The position numbers and the translations under genes are program-made. From positions 115,676-179,675 of the forward strand of contig JADMKE010000004.1 in NCBI GenBank assembly GCA_018780035.1: DNA of 64,000 bases, given 5' to 3'. Source of the stretch: Candidatus Sericytochromatia bacterium. GTDB lineage: Bacteria; Cyanobacteriota; Sericytochromatia; UBA7694. Below the pieces are notes generated by a model. It was given only the letters and a program-made list of their open reading frames with translations. It did no database searches and had not been told where the DNA came from. Below are positions 45,917 through 55,344 of this stretch, piece after piece (position 1 is the stretch's first letter; each line of letters starts with the position of its first letter).

Positions 45917-45940
45917 GGTGTGCACAAACGTGTGCACACC
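45917..45940. promoter_or_regulatory. Perfect 10-bp inverted repeat made of two TGTGCACA palindromes
   Basis: GGTGTGCACA (45917-45926) and TGTGCACACC (45931-45940) are exact complements around AACG. Each arm contains the self-complementary 8-mer TGTGCACA. The site ends 30 bp before the cyclic-nucleotide-binding-domain gene start and has no T-run, so it may be an operator or a structural leader hairpin. Confidence 0.5.
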
Positions 45941-45969
45941 GATTATCGCTTGTTTACAAGGAGCAGTGG

Positions 45970-46980
45970 GTGCATCTCCCCCAAGAAGGTCAACACAAAC
46001 AGATTCGAGCTGGGCAATTTTTATTGTCGGGCTCTTTGGGGCCGGCAGAAGAAATTTGTCCGGCTTATTTGCTTTCCGGTCAGGTGGCTTATACCTGTAA
46101 GTCCAGCACGGGCTCCGTGGTGGAGATTCTGCTTGGCCCAGGGAGTTTAATCGGGCTGGAATGTCTGTATACCCAGCGTTATCCCGTTTTTGCCCTGGCC
46201 AAAACCCCTGTGGAACTGGTTCAATGGGATCCCCAGACTTTTGAACTGTATTTGGGCAAAGATATTGAATTTGCGGTGGCTGCGATTACCAGCCTGAGCA
46301 ACCATCAGCGGCGCGTGGATGCCGAATTGACCTTTCGGGTACGCCATCAACAGGAAAGTAATGACGCAGCTACTTTGCTTTACCTTTTGGGGCAGGAAAA
46401 CTATCACAGTGGCATGTTTGATGTGGCTGAAGCCTATTTTGAACGCATTCGCCACGCTTATCCTCAAAGTCCTTATTGTGAATCCGCTGAGGGCTATTTG
46501 GTGCAAATTCAGCGTAAAAAACCCCAAGGAGCACAGTTCAAGCTCAGTAGTGAGGCTTCCTCTTTGGGGCTCGAGACCCAATATGGCCTGTATCATCTGG
46601 CTTTTTATGGGGTCTCTGCCATTTCTCAGGATATTTACCAGCGCTTTGGCAAAGCCTTTGCCCCGGGTGAAATTCTCTTTCGTGAGGGCGATGAGGGGGA
46701 TGAGCTGTTCTTAATTCTGGAAGGCAGTGTCGAAGTCTATCGGGCCGATAATACCACCCTGTCTTATTTAACTGAAGGGGATATCTTCGGTGAAATGGCC
46801 ATCTTTGAAGGCAAGCCCCGTTCTGCCACGATCAAAGCCTCGGAACCCTTAAAAGTCTTGGCTTTGACACAGGAACATTTTCGCATGATTTTTCAATTGC
46901 ATCCCTCCTGGACTCTGCAATTGATTCGTGGTTTTGCCGTTCGTATCGCCAATTGTTACGATCTGCTCAGTCGTTCTTGA
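45970..46980 (+). CDS. Protein with two cyclic-nucleotide-binding-like domains
   Basis: GTG 45970 has an AAGGAG site six bases upstream. The 336-aa protein has a degenerate cNMP-type beta-roll at the N-terminus (about 8-105), a helical TPR-like middle (about 120-180, LLYLLGQENYHSGMFDVAEAYFERI) and a good C-terminal cyclic-nucleotide-binding domain (about 215-320). The C-terminal domain carries GEILFREGDEGDELFLILEG and the phosphate-binding cassette FGEMAIFEGKPRSATI at 273-288. There is no helix-turn-helix, so it is not a CRP-type regulator. A cAMP or cGMP sensor coupling to other proteins is the best guess. Confidence 0.78.
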   Translation: MHLPQEGQHKQIRAGQFLLSGSLGPAEEICPAYLLSGQVAYTCKSSTGSVVEILLGPGSLIGLECLYTQRYPVFALAKTPVELVQWDPQTFELYLGKDIEFAVAAITSLSNHQRRVDAELTFRVRHQQESNDAATLLYLLGQENYHSGMFDVAEAYFERIRHAYPQSPYCESAEGYLVQIQRKKPQGAQFKLSSEASSLGLETQYGLYHLAFYGVSAISQDIYQRFGKAFAPGEILFREGDEGDELFLILEGSVEVYRADNTTLSYLTEGDIFGEMAIFEGKPRSATIKASEPLKVLALTQEHFRMIFQLHPSWTLQLIRGFAVRIANCYDLLSRS

Positions 46981-47040
46981 ATTAGACTTTCGTCAATTTG
47001 CGTGAAGAATGCCCCTGTGAAGAATTGCCCCAAGGTGCTC

Positions 47041-47075
47041 AAAAAACAATTAAGGCCGGTGTACACACCGGCCTT
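47041..47075 (-). terminator. Terminator for the glycine-zipper gene, possibly bidirectional
   Basis: AAGGCCGGTG (47052-47061) and CACCGGCCTT (47066-47075) are perfect 10-bp arms around TACA. On the minus strand the stem is followed by AATTGTTTTTTG, giving a T-run. On the plus strand only TTTG follows. It lies 24 bp after the stop of the gene at 47099. Confidence 0.75.
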
Positions 47076-47098
47076 TGCTGCATGAATCCTGATCGTTT

Positions 47099-47611
47099 TT
47101 AGCGGGGGGGATACTGCTGTTGATAACGTGGATCTGGTCTTTGATTGGGATTTTGTTGGTAATTGTACTGGTTCTGATACTGGTATTGATTTGGTGCTGC
47201 ACCAGGTTGTTGGCCAGGATAATTGGGCGCAGCAGGCATTTGACCAGGACCTTGAACAGGTTGAGTTTGCTCTTTGTTTGCTTTCCAGTGAGCGACAGCC
47301 CGGATAATTGCACTTAAAAAAAGTGCGATTGCGCCACCGATCAGGGCACCAATTGGGCCGCCAATGAAAAAGCCTGCAGCAGCACCGGCCAAACCAAAGG
47401 CCACGTCTTTGGGTGCGACATATTGGTATTCGGGTTTTGCAGGAGCTGTTCCTGGGGCGCCTACGGGGCCCGTGGGGGGCATGCCGGGGCGATACATATC
47501 AGGAGTGCCATAACCAGGGGTGTTGGGGCGATAAACCACAGGCTGAGGATATCCAGGACGCTGAGCCGGCCCTTGGACAGGGGGTTGGGGTCCGTATGGA
47601 TTGACTTGCAT
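47099..47611 (-). CDS. Pro/Gln-rich protein with a glycine-zipper hydrophobic region
   Basis: ATG 47611 has a GGAGGG site. The 170-aa protein has a Pro/Gly/Tyr-rich N-terminal segment, a glycine-zipper hydrophobic stretch (about 70-103, VAFGLAGAAAGFFIGGPI, then GALIGGAIALF) and a Gln/Asn/Tyr/Pro-rich C-terminus. Glycine zippers insert into or oligomerise in membranes. The tails look disordered. No named family is recognised. It is preceded on the minus strand by a 157-bp gap. Confidence 0.6.
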   Translation of the reverse strand: MQVNPYGPQPPVQGPAQRPGYPQPVVYRPNTPGYGTPDMYRPGMPPTGPVGAPGTAPAKPEYQYVAPKDVAFGLAGAAAGFFIGGPIGALIGGAIALFLSAIIRAVAHWKANKEQTQPVQGPGQMPAAPNYPGQQPGAAPNQYQYQNQYNYQQNPNQRPDPRYQQQYPPR

Positions 47612-47768
47612 TTCTTGCGCCCTCCGCGATATGGTGGTTTCTTACTCTGGTTATGGGGTTCTTTTGCCTGGATCTTGCGTCTCAAGCTTCAAGATTTAAA
47701 TAAAAGTTTCAACTTTTTTTAAGAAAACTTAACTTTCGCCTTCCGCTGAAGAAGCCGAATTACTTTGA

Positions 47769-50000
47769 TTATACCTGATCTTTTTCAGGAAATATATGCA
47801 CCTGGGTCGATTCTGGCTTCAAAAGGGTCTGAAAAAAACGGATCAATTCTTGTACGCCGGGCTCTGAATGAAACAAAATGGCCTGTTTGTCTTTGATTTT
47901 TTCAGAAACACTTTTGCGCCATTCGGGTTGATTGGCCAAACGACAGGCAATTTGGATGTATTCTGACTGGGTTTGAGCCCAACAATCACGCACGCCCATT
48001 TGATGATAGAGACCGGCGACAACCCTGCCACGCATCATGGCTCCAGGCAATGTGACCAGCGGTACGCCGAGTCCCAGGGCTTGGTATGCCACGGTACCTG
48101 CACCAAAGTAGAGACTGTCTAAGACGGCATCGGCCTGTAAAAGACGCATAAAAAATATTTCTTGATCGGTCCAATCCAAAAACAGGACTTGTTCTTGATG
48201 CTGACCCAGGCTGGTTTCAAAACGTTTTAAAAGTTTTTCGTGCCAAGGGTAATATTTGAGTTTGATCAACACAGCCGTTCCCTGTGGATCGTTTGCGAGA
48301 ATGCCTTTTAAAAGCAGATCAAAATCCGGGTGTAACTTAAACAGCGTCTCGGGAACCAGGTAAATATGCCGGTCTTCCGGCAGGCCCAGTTCTGCGCGTG
48401 AGAGCAAAGAACGGGGCGGAATGGGCTTGGGAATGGTGATTGAGGGGGTTTGGGTGCAATAGAGCTGCTCAGTATAATGGTTTTCGGCCTGGGGGGGTTC
48501 AAACAGGGAGCAGGAAATAAAATAATCAATATTGGAGCTTCCGGTGGTAACAGGGTGACCCGCCAAGACGACTTGGGTGCTGGCCAAACGCATCAATGAA
48601 AGTAAATACGTCAAATTTTCCAGCCCAACTTCGGGGTAAATGAGCAGATCAAATTGCATTTTGCGAATCTGTTCGGCGAGTTTACCCACTTGGGTTTCTG
48701 AGGAAAAATTTAAATAGTGCTGGACCTTGCTTGCGATTTCTGCGGTGGTACTGTCTTGGTAGGGAGTGGCGATTTGAATGCAGCTAACTTCAAAACCCGC
48801 TTGGGCCAGTTGGCTGATCAACTGCCCAAAACACTCGGTGATTGGGTGTTTATAAAAATGGGCTGAGACAATGCCTATCCGCGCTTTTTTTCTGTGTTTG
48901 AATGCGGGTCTGGGCAACGGTGGAAATTTGGGCAGAAGGACCTGCCAGAATCGTGCCAAGCGCTCATATAAAATACGATTATTGAAGCCTTGGTAGGCCA
49001 AAAGAAAGTTTTGGCTGAACTGTGTGATCGGGGGGATTTTTTCTGGATTTAAGAAATTCTGTTGTAATTGTAAATAGTCCAAATTTTCGCTGTAGCGATG
49101 ATTCCAGCTCAAAACCTCAGCAGCATTGTTATAAATCCAGGGTAAAAGGGTGGCGGCTCGCACTTCTGGCCACCAATCTTCGGGTTTCTGCTGCACCGCT
49201 TTTTGGTAATAATAAAGGGCTTCTTCGGGCTCAGAGGCCTGTTCTGCCATTTCTCCCAAACGGCTGTACAAAAAAGCTTTGCTTATACCTTGGCCCCGGA
49301 GAGCGAGCTTATAAAAAGCGTTGGCTGCATTTAATTGGCGTTCACGGGCACAAAATTCACCCAAATGCCAGTATTCTTCTGCCAGGCGGGGTTTGAGCTG
49401 AATCGCAGTGAGCAGATGCTTTTGGGCCAGGGTTTCTTGGCCCTCCCAAAACAGGGCCAGACCATAGTTCTTGTGGTATTCTGCTGTTTCCGGGCGCAGG
49501 GCGATAGCTTGGCTGAATAAGTCGCAGGCCTCTGCATTGTTGCCCTGAACCAGAGCCACTGTACCCCAGGCATTGAGCGCTTCGGGATAGTTCTCGCGAT
49601 AGAGTAGGGCTTGCTGGTAAAAGCGTTGGGCCTTGTCTTCATGGCCTTCTTGCTGAAAAATTTTCCCCAGGTAATAATAGGCTTCAGCGCAGTCGGGGGT
49701 GAGGCGCAGGGTCTGCTGGAAATAGGGCACGGCATATTCCAATTGCCCTGTCTGATAAAATAAAAGTCCCAGTTCGCATTGTACCTCACTCCTTTCGGGG
49801 GCTTGTTCGAGTGCCTCCATTAAGACTTGGCGCGCCTCTTCTAATTCGCCCAATTGGCGATGAATCCGCGCCAATTGGCAGAGCGGAATGGCGGGTTCGG
49901 GATGTTCCAGAGAGGACTGCCGGTAGGCCAGTTTTGCTTCCGGCCACTGTTTTTGTTCCTCAAAGGATTGGGCCAATTGATACAGGGAAACTGTTTCCAT
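47769..50000 (-). CDS. TPR-containing glycosyltransferase, SPINDLY/O-GlcNAc-transferase type (GT41-like)
   Basis: The 743-aa protein begins with about nine TPR units (roughly 1-300: LAYRQSSLEHPEPAIPLCQL, then VPYFQQTLRLTPDCAEAYYYLG and similar). The C-terminal half (about 365-740) resembles the catalytic part of SPINDLY/OGT: KARIGIVSAHFYKHPITECF, DLLIYPEVGLENLTYLLS, LAGHPVTTGSSNIDYFIS, DAVLDSLYFGAGTVAYQALGLGVPLVTL. That last block is the nucleotide-sugar site. The expected substrate would be a protein or another acceptor bound by the TPR part. It could modify cell-surface proteins, but this is inference. Confidence 0.82.
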   Translation of the reverse strand: METVSLYQLAQSFEEQKQWPEAKLAYRQSSLEHPEPAIPLCQLARIHRQLGELEEARQVLMEALEQAPERSEVQCELGLLFYQTGQLEYAVPYFQQTLRLTPDCAEAYYYLGKIFQQEGHEDKAQRFYQQALLYRENYPEALNAWGTVALVQGNNAEACDLFSQAIALRPETAEYHKNYGLALFWEGQETLAQKHLLTAIQLKPRLAEEYWHLGEFCARERQLNAANAFYKLALRGQGISKAFLYSRLGEMAEQASEPEEALYYYQKAVQQKPEDWWPEVRAATLLPWIYNNAAEVLSWNHRYSENLDYLQLQQNFLNPEKIPPITQFSQNFLLAYQGFNNRILYERLARFWQVLLPKFPPLPRPAFKHRKKARIGIVSAHFYKHPITECFGQLISQLAQAGFEVSCIQIATPYQDSTTAEIASKVQHYLNFSSETQVGKLAEQIRKMQFDLLIYPEVGLENLTYLLSLMRLASTQVVLAGHPVTTGSSNIDYFISCSLFEPPQAENHYTEQLYCTQTPSITIPKPIPPRSLLSRAELGLPEDRHIYLVPETLFKLHPDFDLLLKGILANDPQGTAVLIKLKYYPWHEKLLKRFETSLGQHQEQVLFLDWTDQEIFFMRLLQADAVLDSLYFGAGTVAYQALGLGVPLVTLPGAMMRGRVVAGLYHQMGVRDCWAQTQSEYIQIACRLANQPEWRKSVSEKIKDKQAILFHSEPGVQELIRFFQTLLKPESTQVHIFPEKDQV

Positions 50001-50060
50001 AAGGGTTACCTGGGAATCGACTTTGCACGAGCCATTATAACAGAGAATTTCATTGCGGCT

Positions 50061-51185
50061 CTAGGGCGCACTTGTAACTCCATCAGAATCACAGGCTTTG
50101 CCAGAGGCGATGACCTGGATTTCTTTGGCAACTGTTTGTTCGGGTGAAAAACGCCTAAAGTCACCCCGCTCTGGCAGTGACTGTGCCAAAAAGGCACTTA
50201 GATCTGTCGGGCCTGAGCGGGAGAGAAAACCTGTGCGCGGAAAACCTTTTAACATTTCTCGGCAAACAGGCAGATCGCTGGTTAAAACAGGGATTCCCAA
50301 TGTCGCCATTTCACAGGCCATGACTCCTTGTGCATCGAGGCGTGTGGGCATTAATGCTGCCCGGTAATTTGCGAGTAAGGCGGGTATCTCGGCTTGGGTA
50401 CAAAAGCGATCAAACCAAGTCAAATTGGGCAGTGGGGGGTGGTATTGAAAAAAACGTCCCTGCCCATATAAATGGAATTGAATATGGGGGTTGTCTTGGG
50501 CCAGTTGATAGACCAGATCTACTGCATATTTGGGCTCATCCAAGGGGCGAAGGGTAATGAAATCTGCCGCTGGCTGGCTGGGCGGCACCCACTCTGTTTG
50601 CAAAAAAAGCGGGTGAACCGGATTGGCGATAATCGAAAACCTGTTTTGGGCCAAGGGGCACGAGAGCTTTACTCCCGTTTCGAAAGCCTCTTTCATCCAT
50701 TGGCTGACAAAAATCAACTGGATTTTTTGGCGTGGTAGGTAATGATCTAAAAATTTGGCCAGAATTCGGACTTTTAAAGCGTCATAAGCGCGATCTGCAA
50801 ATTTTTTGAGCCTTGGTGTTTGGGGCATCCAGGGATAAGGTGGGGGGTAATAATGCGCTTTGATCAGCACTTCATGGCCGTGAATAACCCAGACCAACCT
50901 TTGCCAATTTTTGCGCCATTTGAGAATTAAACGCAGATGATTCCTTAAATTGGGGGCATGGGAGACCCAGACATCGTAGCGATGGGCCTGTTTGTTTAAG
51001 GCTGTTTCAGGCAAAATTTGAACGCCTTCAAACAGGTATGGCTCCTGGCTGGCAAACGACAAAACATCTACCTGCCAGCCCTGCTGGAGATAATGCAACA
51101 CGCGGGCATGAACATAGGCCTGGTTATAGGGTTTTTCCTGTGAAGGATAAGCTTGAACAAGTACAAGAACACGCATAACTCCCAT
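50061..51185 (-). CDS. Glycosyltransferase family 4-like protein
   Basis: The 374-aa protein (or 371 aa if ATG 51176 is used; both starts lack a perfect site) is a GT-B transferase. It has RVLVLVQAYPSQEKPYNQAYVHAR at the N-terminus, HGHEVL in the first lobe, and the donor-lobe block RLDAQGVMACEMATLGIPVLTSDLPVCREML, which gives the family's conserved Glu arrangement. It is followed on the same strand by the TPR-glycosyltransferase. The GT4 family assignment is fair; substrates are unknown. Confidence 0.8.
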   Translation of the reverse strand: MGVMRVLVLVQAYPSQEKPYNQAYVHARVLHYLQQGWQVDVLSFASQEPYLFEGVQILPETALNKQAHRYDVWVSHAPNLRNHLRLILKWRKNWQRLVWVIHGHEVLIKAHYYPPPYPWMPQTPRLKKFADRAYDALKVRILAKFLDHYLPRQKIQLIFVSQWMKEAFETGVKLSCPLAQNRFSIIANPVHPLFLQTEWVPPSQPAADFITLRPLDEPKYAVDLVYQLAQDNPHIQFHLYGQGRFFQYHPPLPNLTWFDRFCTQAEIPALLANYRAALMPTRLDAQGVMACEMATLGIPVLTSDLPVCREMLKGFPRTGFLSRSGPTDLSAFLAQSLPERGDFRRFSPEQTVAKEIQVIASGKACDSDGVTSAP

Positions 51186-51290
51186 CTTACCGCAGGCTGG
51201 CCCAAGAAAATATGCTACACTCTGAGAAGTTTTGGGGAGAAGTTGTGAGGCAAGTTTGAAGATAAGTCTCTTTCAGACAGGAAAACTGCC

Positions 51291-52163
51291 GTGAACATTT
51301 TGTATTATGGGGTCTTTGATGGCCGCAAATGGCGAGCGGAGTACCCGATGGCTGAAGGCCTAGAAGCTTTGGGACACACCCTGTTTAAGTCCAATTTTCG
51401 CAGCCGTTTGCCGTGGCGGATTCAGTCCGATTGGAAAAAATACCGAGCCCAAACAGATTTGATTTTTATTCAAAACGGGATCCCTTTTGATTCCCGCCAT
51501 CTTGAAACCTTTGATAAACCGCTGGTCTATATGGCTTCGGAAGCCAATTTACAATCCCAACAACATTTGCTGATAGGTACCCGCTCGCCCGATTTTGTGA
51601 TTGCTCATAGCCAACAAACCTATGATTGGTGCCAAGCGCACCGTTTGCCCAGTCAGCGTCTGCACAATGCCTTTAATTCCCATTTTTATAAACGTCTTGA
51701 TGTGCCCTACCGGTACGATCTGTGTTTTATTGGGGGGCTTTCTCCCCGACGGACCCGGATTTTAAACCTGCTTAAAGAGAAACAATACAATCTCTTTGTC
51801 AGCCAAAGTTGGCGGCCTGAACAGGTCAATTTGCTTTATAACCAATCGCGGCTGAGCTTGCATATCCATGCCATTGATGAGACCTATTTGCCCACGCGTT
51901 TATTTGAGGTTATGCCAACCCAAAGCTGTTTTTTGGTAGAAGACATGGGCAAAAATAATGATCCTGTGGTGGGAAAGGGCTTTGAAAGCTGGAGCAATGA
52001 AGCCGAGTTGATCGAAAAAATTGATTTTCTCTTGGCCACGCCTGCGGCCCGCGAAGAGAAAGTCAATTTGGCCAATGCAATTGCCCCTCTTCACGATTGG
52101 GGAGCCCGAATGTGTGAATTTGATGCGATTTTTCAGCAAGTTCTGGAGCGTTTTCAGGCTTGA
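51291..52163 (+). CDS. CgeB/GT1-like glycosyltransferase
   Basis: GTG 51291 follows AGGA by nine bases. The 290-aa protein has MNILYYGVFDGRKWRAEYPM at the N-terminus. Its C-terminal half, LHIHAIDETYLPTRLFEVMPTQSCFLVED, followed by an ELIEKIDFLL helix, is the CgeB/glycos_transf_1_2 pattern. It is short for the family and may be a single-lobe-reduced GT-B enzyme. The next gene starts at the TTG that overlaps its stop by 4 bp, so the pair is translationally coupled. Specificity is unknown. Confidence 0.72.
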   Translation: MNILYYGVFDGRKWRAEYPMAEGLEALGHTLFKSNFRSRLPWRIQSDWKKYRAQTDLIFIQNGIPFDSRHLETFDKPLVYMASEANLQSQQHLLIGTRSPDFVIAHSQQTYDWCQAHRLPSQRLHNAFNSHFYKRLDVPYRYDLCFIGGLSPRRTRILNLLKEKQYNLFVSQSWRPEQVNLLYNQSRLSLHIHAIDETYLPTRLFEVMPTQSCFLVEDMGKNNDPVVGKGFESWSNEAELIEKIDFLLATPAAREEKVNLANAIAPLHDWGARMCEFDAIFQQVLERFQA

Positions 52164-53158
52164 TTCGTGTCAGCGTGATTATCCCAATTCGCAATGAGGG
52201 AGCGTATATTCAGCGCTGCTTGCAGAGCGTATTAAGTCAAACATGGGCGTCTGAACAGATCGAAATTCTTGTGATTGATGGCATGTCTACCGATAGCACC
52301 CGTGAAATTGTGAGGCAACTTCAAGCCGAACATCCTCGGATTGTGCTTTTGGATAACCCCAAACAAACGGCTCCTTATGCTATGAATATTGGTTTGAAGC
52401 AGGCCTCTGGCGACATCATTGTGCGGGTGGACGGTCACTGTGAGATCGCCCCAAATTACCTGGAACTGTGTCTGGAAGTTTTGGCCCAGACGGGTGCTGG
52501 TTGTGTTGGGGGGCGGCTCAATAATTTGGGAGAAACCCCCATGGCTCAAGCAATTGCTCTGGGCATGAGTTCTCCGTTTGGGGTGGGCAATGCCCTCTTT
52601 CGCTATACCCATGTCGCCTGTGAAGTCGATACCCTGGCTTTTGGTGCCTATCGCCGTGAGGTGATTGAAAAAGTCGGCTATTTTAACGAAGAGCTGACCC
52701 GCAACCAAGACGATGAGTACAATTACCGTGTGCGTGCCGCCGGTTATCCGATCTGGTTGGATCCACGTATTCAGGCCAATTATTATACCCGTGGCTCGCT
52801 GACCTCTCTCTGGAAACAGTATTACCAATACGGGTTTTGGAAAATCAGGGTATTGCGCCAGTACCCCGAGAGTCTACAATTGCGACACCTGATCCCGGCT
52901 TTGTTTGTGCTGAGCCTGTTGGGTTCACTCGGTTTGAGTCTGTTCACACTTTGGGGCGGCTATTTACTGGGTGGCATTGTCAGCTTGTATTTATTTGCAG
53001 ATCTCTGCTTTGCTTTGCGACAGGCCCGTTTGGCTTTGCGCTTTTTTCCGGCGCTGCTCTTGATTTTTCCCACCCTGCATTTGGCCTATGGCTGTGGGTT
53101 TTTGTGGGCTTTACCGCAGCTTTTAGTGCCCGCCAAAAAAATCACAGCACAAAATTGA
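52160..53158 (+). CDS. Family 2 glycosyltransferase, ExoA-like
   Basis: The start is TTG 52160, in a TTGA overlap with the previous stop, with GGAG ten bases upstream. The 332-aa protein has the GT2 motifs SVIIPIRNEGAYI, DGMSTDSTREIV and VRVDGHCEI (DxD equivalent), followed by GAYRREVIEKVGYFNEELTRNQDDEYNYR (acceptor/catalytic region). Two to three C-terminal membrane helices (from about 245) follow. This is the ExoA/succinoglycan-type layout of an inner-membrane transferase that elongates polysaccharide repeat units. Its end overlaps the convergent cdsA gene by 17 bp. Confidence 0.82.
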   Translation: MIRVSVIIPIRNEGAYIQRCLQSVLSQTWASEQIEILVIDGMSTDSTREIVRQLQAEHPRIVLLDNPKQTAPYAMNIGLKQASGDIIVRVDGHCEIAPNYLELCLEVLAQTGAGCVGGRLNNLGETPMAQAIALGMSSPFGVGNALFRYTHVACEVDTLAFGAYRREVIEKVGYFNEELTRNQDDEYNYRVRAAGYPIWLDPRIQANYYTRGSLTSLWKQYYQYGFWKIRVLRQYPESLQLRHLIPALFVLSLLGSLGLSLFTLWGGYLLGGIVSLYLFADLCFALRQARLALRFFPALLLIFPTLHLAYGCGFLWALPQLLVPAKKITAQN

Positions 53159-53993
53159 CGAGATAATAATACAAAAAGGGGGCCAGCAATAAATAGCTGT
53201 CGATGCGGTCCAACATACCGCCATGGCCGGGGATAAAGGTGCCAGAATCTTTGACTTCTGCATCGCGTTTGATCAGGGATTCGACCAGATCGCCGACTTG
53301 GCCCAGGCAGGCGGCGCCGGTGGCGAGAATTAGGGTGTGGTACCAGGGCATGGGCAGCCATTTACCAAATACCCAGGCCAAGAAAAAAGCCATACCCACA
53401 CTGCTGACAATGCCGCCAATTGCGCCTTCGCGGGTTTTGTTGGGGCTGAGATGCTGAAAATAGGGGCGTTTGCCCAGGTATTTTCCCGCGAAGTAGGCTC
53501 CGATATCTGAAAAAGCCACACTGGTGAGTCCCCAAACCAGAAAAAACTCGCCTTGGGGAATCGATCTGAGCAGAATAAAAAAGGTGGGAAACCAGCCCAA
53601 ATAGGCAATTTGAAACAGAGGCAAGCCCAATTCGGGGATGGTGGCACGGGGTACCAAAAAAAGACTGCGGGTGATCAGGGTTAAGGCAGAGAACATCACC
53701 AGCATATTTAAGAGCGAGATGACCTGGGCATGGCCCACGCTCCAATTATCGACAATTTTGGAGAAATCCGAATCGACCAAGAGATAGACCGTAATCAGCA
53801 TGATCAGATTGAGAAAGGCTGGTAGCACAAACTGGGCCCGATAGCCCTTTTTTTGTAACATCTTAAACAGCTCATGGGTGCCTGTGACAGAGAGAAAAAT
53901 CACCATCAAGAGCCAAGCCAGCTTGAAAAAAAGAACAGAAAGAATAATAGCGGCGCCAATAACGACACCGCTTATAATTTTGGTGAATAACAA
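53142..53993 (-). CDS. cdsA: Phosphatidate cytidylyltransferase
   Basis: I place the start at TTG 53993 (283 aa). It lies 4 bp after the frr stop and gives the usual N-terminus LFTKIISGVVIGA. The longer frame to 54053 overlaps frr. The protein has about eight membrane helices and the CdsA signature SLIKRDAEVKDSGTFIPGHGG followed by MLDRIDSYLLLAP at the C-terminus. It makes CDP-diacylglycerol from phosphatidic acid and CTP in the inner membrane. It is the last gene of the rpsB-tsf-pyrH-frr-cdsA operon, an ancient order. Confidence 0.95.
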   Translation of the reverse strand: MLFTKIISGVVIGAAIILSVLFFKLAWLLMVIFLSVTGTHELFKMLQKKGYRAQFVLPAFLNLIMLITVYLLVDSDFSKIVDNWSVGHAQVISLLNMLVMFSALTLITRSLFLVPRATIPELGLPLFQIAYLGWFPTFFILLRSIPQGEFFLVWGLTSVAFSDIGAYFAGKYLGKRPYFQHLSPNKTREGAIGGIVSSVGMAFFLAWVFGKWLPMPWYHTLILATGAACLGQVGDLVESLIKRDAEVKDSGTFIPGHGGMLDRIDSYLLLAPFLYYYLVNFVL

Positions 53994-53997
53994 GCGC

Positions 53998-54576
53998 TCA
54001 GTGTTCCATAATCTCTGCTTCTTTTTCCAAAGCCACTTTGTCCAAGAGATCAATAAAGCGATCGGTCAATTTTTGCAATTGTTCCTGATGGTCTTTGGAT
54101 TGATCCTGGGGCAGGTGTTTGTCTTTTTCGAGCTTTTTGATCTGGTCGTTGGCATCGCGGCGCACATTGCGCACAGCCACTTTGCCCTCTTCCGCGATCT
54201 TTTTGGCCAATTTGACAAAATCCCGACGGCGCTCTTCGGTCAAAGGCGGAATATTCAGACGAATGACTTTGCCATCGTTATTGGGAGCAATGCCCAAATC
54301 CGACTTTTGAATGGCTTTGTCGATCTCTTGTAAGGCACTTTTGTCGAAAGGTTGGATGACCAACATTCGGGGTTCAGGCACCGAAATAGAGGCCAATTGC
54401 TGCAACGGCGTCGCGGCACCATAATACTCCACATGAATGCGGTTGAGCAAGGCCGGATTGGCCCGGCCTGTGCGAATCGATTGAAACTCGACGCGAATAC
54501 TCTGGATTGATTTCTCCATTTTTTCTTCGGCTTCTAATTGGATTGAAAGGGCTTCTTCTTCAAGATCTTCACTCAT
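53998..54576 (-). CDS. frr: Ribosome recycling factor
   Basis: The 192-aa protein starts at ATG 54576 with AGGAGG eight bases upstream and matches RRF along its length: [21 protein letters not shown], then [20 protein letters not shown], then [14 protein letters not shown]. It splits ribosomes after termination together with EF-G. Its start overlaps the pyrH stop by 8 bp, and the cdsA start follows 4 bp after its stop, so it is embedded in the operon. Confidence 0.97.
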   Translation of the reverse strand: MSEDLEEEALSIQLEAEEKMEKSIQSIRVEFQSIRTGRANPALLNRIHVEYYGAATPLQQLASISVPEPRMLVIQPFDKSALQEIDKAIQKSDLGIAPNNDGKVIRLNIPPLTEERRRDFVKLAKKIAEEGKVAVRNVRRDANDQIKKLEKDKHLPQDQSKDHQEQLQKLTDRFIDLLDKVALEKEAEIMEH

Positions 54577-55339
54577 TTTCTTTTCCTCCTACCAAGGTGC
54601 CAACAGGTTCACCCATAATGGCACGTTCCATATTTTCGTCCTCAAGTCTGAAAACCAGAATCGGAATGCTGTTTTCCATACAAAGAGAAATGGCTGTTGT
54701 GTCCATAACTTTGATGCCCTGTTTGATTACATCCATATACGAGATCTGGGTATAACGCACTGCATCGGGATTGGTGACAGGATCACTGGTATAGACCCCA
54801 TCGACTTTGGTGGCTTTAAAAATGACGTCAGCATTGATCTCCGCGGCCCGCAGAGCTGCGCCTGTATCCGTTGAAAAATACGGATTGCCGGTGCCCGCTG
54901 CAAAGATCACGACCCGGCCTTTTTCCAAATGACGGATGGCTTTGCGGCGAATGAAAGGCTCGGCAACCTTGCTCATTTCAATCGCTGTCTGCACGCGGGT
55001 GATAATGCCTTCTTTTTCGAGGGAGTCTTGCAACGTCAATGCATTCATGATTGTTGCAAGCATTCCCACCGTGTCCGCCGTGGTGCGGTCCATGCCAGCA
55101 GCGCTGCCAGCGAGACCCCGGAAGATGTTGCCACCTCCCACCACCACGGAGACACCCACTCCATGAGAGACAACAGCCTTGATTTGGAGGGCCACGGAAC
55201 GAACCACAGCTGGGTCAATTCCGTAGCCCCGGTTTCCCATCAGGGCCTCGCCACTCAGTTTGATCAGGACCCGTTTAAACACGGGTTTGCCAGACACGGT
55301 GGCCGGGCTTTCTGTCAGATCAGACACAGGAGTGGGCAT
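54569..55339 (-). CDS. pyrH: UMP kinase
   Basis: The 256-aa protein has the amino-acid-kinase fold of bacterial UMP kinase: [43 protein letters not shown] and [15 protein letters not shown]. It phosphorylates UMP to UDP with ATP in the cytoplasm. The N-terminus has about 17 residues more than many homologues before FKRVLIK, so an internal start is possible, but ATG 55339 follows the tsf stop by 5 bp and fits the operon. It overlaps frr by 8 bp. Confidence 0.96.
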   Translation of the reverse strand: MPTPVSDLTESPATVSGKPVFKRVLIKLSGEALMGNRGYGIDPAVVRSVALQIKAVVSHGVGVSVVVGGGNIFRGLAGSAAGMDRTTADTVGMLATIMNALTLQDSLEKEGIITRVQTAIEMSKVAEPFIRRKAIRHLEKGRVVIFAAGTGNPYFSTDTGAALRAAEINADVIFKATKVDGVYTSDPVTNPDAVRYTQISYMDVIKQGIKVMDTTAISLCMENSIPILVFRLEDENMERAIMGEPVGTLVGGKENE

Positions 55340-55344
55340 GGATT

